From NCBI GenBank assembly GCA_041747755.1, contig JBGTEN010000143.1, positions 1-7,459 of the forward strand: a stretch of 7,459 nucleotides of DNA, read 5' to 3'. The position numbers and the translations under genes are program-made. Origin of the DNA: Aurantibrevibacter sp041747755 (GTDB lineage: Bacteria > Bacteroidota > Bacteroidia > Flavobacteriales > Flavobacteriaceae). Below are positions 6,161 to 7,459 of this stretch, piece after piece; within the stretch, counting starts at the first letter, position 1; every line of letters starts with the position of its first letter. The notes below the pieces were generated by a model. The model searched no databases. It saw nothing but the letters and a program-made list of their open reading frames with translations, and was not told where the DNA came from.

Positions 6161-7366
6161 ATGAAAACAGTACCGTACTTACGTGTGGGCACTTCGTACT
6201 ATAAACTGGTGCAGGCACCTACCATAGCCGGACACTTTAATGAAATCCTGGTGCATTGGAACATAGAGACCATCCGCCAAGACCATGGAAAGGATTATCT
6301 GAGCAAGGTTCCAAAGTACGATGGTTTTACTTGTATGCCCAGCCATCTAGAATTTAAACAAGAACATAAAGGCTTCTATAATACCTACTCCCCTTTACCT
6401 GCTATCCCAAAAGAAGGAGAATATCATACTTCACTAAGTTTCATCAAACACATTTTCGGTAAGCAGTTTGAACTGGGATTGGACTATCTGCAATTGCTTT
6501 ACACTAGGCCAGTACAGATGTTACCTATAGTATGTCTGGTTTCCAAGGAGAGGTCCACGGGCAAGAGTACATTTCTAAAATGGCTCAAGGCCATCTTCGA
6601 CAACAACATGACCTATCTCACCAATGACAGTTTCAGCAGCCAATTCAATGCGGATTGGGCAAACAAGCTACTTATTTGCATAGACGAAGTACTGTTCAAC
6701 AAGGAGGAGCTTACCGAGCGTATAAAGTACCTGAGCACTACGAACATAAACAAATTGGAAGCCAAGGGAAAGGACAAACGGGAAGTGGAGTTTTTTGGTA
6801 AGTTCGTACTATGCAGTAATAACGAGGACAACTTTATTAAGATAGACAGAAACGAGACCCGTTTTTGGGTCTTGAAAATTCCCATACTCAAGAAAGAGGA
6901 GACGGATTTCCTGAACCAACTGATATCAGAAATACCTGCTTTTCTAGATTATCTGCAAAAGCGCGAGCTCTCCACGGAGCATACCACCAGAATGTGGTTC
7001 ACCGCCAAACAGATAATGACAACTGCACTGAAAAGGTTGGTCCAGAACAATCGAAACCGAGTCGAGAAAGAACTGGCCAGTATCCTGATCAGTGTCATGG
7101 AAAAGTTCGAGCTGGAGCTGATACACCTTTGTCCCATCGATGCGCTGCACCTGCTCAACAGGACACGCGTTAAAACTGATTTAACCCAGTTGCGGAAATT
7201 GCTGAAGAATGATTGGAAACTAGTCAATCAGGACAACTCCAACAAATACCAAAAAGTGACCATTTTGAACGATGGGGATATCCACCTGATCGATGCCAAG
7301 GGAAGGTACTTTACTGTGGAAAAGGACTTTTTGAACAAAAATTTTGATGATATGATGACGGAATAG
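6161..7366 (+). CDS. SF3-type primase-helicase family ATPase (mobile-element replication protein)
   Basis: The product has 401 residues. The central ATPase (about 115-245) shows a Walker A segment SKERSTGKSTF (G134, K135, S136), Walker B LLICIDEV (D175, E176), a sensor/Walker C segment FVLCSNN (N220, N221) and a likely arginine finger in RNETRFW (R230 or R234). The order and spacing fit superfamily 3 helicases of the phage/plasmid primase-helicase group (DUF5906-like). The canonical first glycine of Walker A is a lysine here (K129), which I believe is normal for this Bacteroidota branch. No primase polymerase or zinc-finger domain is visible, so it appears to be helicase only; the C-terminal 150 residues probably bind DNA or partners. 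I infer that it unwinds element DNA at an origin, possibly the repeat array just downstream. Its G+C is clearly higher than that of the cargo and spacers. Confidence 0.85.
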   Translation: MKTVPYLRVGTSYYKLVQAPTIAGHFNEILVHWNIETIRQDHGKDYLSKVPKYDGFTCMPSHLEFKQEHKGFYNTYSPLPAIPKEGEYHTSLSFIKHIFGKQFELGLDYLQLLYTRPVQMLPIVCLVSKERSTGKSTFLKWLKAIFDNNMTYLTNDSFSSQFNADWANKLLICIDEVLFNKEELTERIKYLSTTNINKLEAKGKDKREVEFFGKFVLCSNNEDNFIKIDRNETRFWVLKIPILKKEETDFLNQLISEIPAFLDYLQKRELSTEHTTRMWFTAKQIMTTALKRLVQNNRNRVEKELASILISVMEKFELELIHLCPIDALHLLNRTRVKTDLTQLRKLLKNDWKLVNQDNSNKYQKVTILNDGDIHLIDAKGRYFTVEKDFLNKNFDDMMTE

Positions 7367-7395
7367 GATGAAGCCAATGTTTATAAGGGCTGAGG

Positions 7396-7445
7396 CTGTC
7401 ATCAAACTGTCATCATTTTGTCATCAAAAAAAATAATGATGACAG
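7396..7445. repeat. Iteron-like array of CTGTCATCA repeats at 11-base steps
   Basis: Direct copies of TGTCATCA lie at 7397-7404, 7408-7415 and 7419-7426, exactly 11 bases apart. The first two are preceded by C, the third by T. A perfect inverted copy, TGATGACAG, is at 7437-7445, and a one-mismatch inverted copy (TGATGACGG, 7353-7361) lies inside the end of the helicase gene. Evenly phased repeats next to a replication helicase suggest an origin or a transfer-initiation site. Because the last copy overlaps the next start codon, an operator role is also possible. Confidence 0.75.
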
Positions 7446-7459
7446 AAAATACAAATAAA
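7436..7459 (+). CDS. Start of a downstream gene (8 codons visible)
   Basis: After an A-rich tract, an ATG at 7436 (or the next codon, ATG 7439) opens a frame reading MMTENTNK to the window edge. Nothing can be said of the product. Its place after a primase-helicase is where Bacteroidota elements often carry mobilisation genes. The start overlaps the inverted repeat copy, so binding there would affect its expression. Confidence 0.4.

Larger units (their letters stand above)
1129..7459. mobile_element. Integrative element in tRNA-Leu (partial; right end not in window)
   Basis: The element is defined by the broken tRNA-Leu on the left and by its gene content: tyrosine recombinase, excisionase-like HTH protein, SF3-type primase-helicase and an iteron-like array. 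Between the integrase and the excisionase-like gene it carries a lipoprotein-metalloprotease cassette. G+C differs along its length: 1681-1740 (integrase) has 18 of 60 G/C, 5401-5460 (spacer) 17 of 60 and 6541-6600 (helicase) 29 of 60. That suggests segments of different origin. No relaxase or conjugation gene is visible, so whether it is an ICE, an IME or a non-mobilisable island stays open. Confidence 0.75.

Noticed and set aside
6613..7405. Several frames overlapping the helicase gene on both strands
   Set aside because: They are shadows of the helicase reading frame, which carries the Walker motifs.
7397..7445. CRISPR array
   Set aside because: The units are only 8-9 bases with 2-3 base gaps and no spacer-sized intervals; an iteron or operator array fits better.

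Overview
The window looks like Bacteroidota DNA, most likely class Flavobacteriia. Two secreted proteins end in type IX secretion (T9SS) sorting domains, a Bacteroidota hallmark. Starts lack clear Shine-Dalgarno sequences and are preceded by A-rich stretches, spacers are very AT-rich, and the integrase and primase-helicase resemble Bacteroidota mobile-element families. These calls come from reading motifs; no database search was run.

Layout. Bases 1-849 are the 3' end of a host gene for a secreted, repeat-containing T9SS protein, followed by a strong terminator. Bases 907-1075 are a short spacer with two hairpins that work as terminators for leftward transcription. At 1075-1129, on the minus strand, lies the 3' part of a tRNA-Leu gene with anticodon UAG. 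It breaks off in the anticodon arm and its D-arm and 5' acceptor strand are missing. Immediately beyond it are paired GTGTTACCC repeats and a tyrosine recombinase. I read the break as one end of an integrative element inserted in tRNA-Leu, with host DNA to the left and element DNA to the right.

Inside the element, in order, are: the integrase (1285-2514); an AT-rich spacer; a two-gene cargo cassette of a small surface-type lipoprotein and a T9SS-exported reprolysin-like zinc metalloprotease (2963-5283) with its own terminator; a second AT-rich spacer of about 560 bases; a small excisionase-type HTH protein (5844-6128); and an SF3-type primase-helicase (6161-7366). The window closes with an iteron-like array (three CTGTCATCA-type repeats at exact 11-base steps plus an inverted copy) overlapping the start of another gene at 7436.

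How it fits together. The recombinase and the HTH protein would integrate and excise the element. The helicase and the repeat array look like a replication or transfer-initiation module. The lipoprotein-protease pair is the passenger. Export of the protease would depend on the host's own type IX machinery. The far end of the element, any relaxase and the second attachment site lie outside the window, so ICE, IME or another class cannot be decided here. The most notable items are the tRNA-Leu junction, the 11-base-phased repeat array and the unusual protease-lipoprotein cargo.
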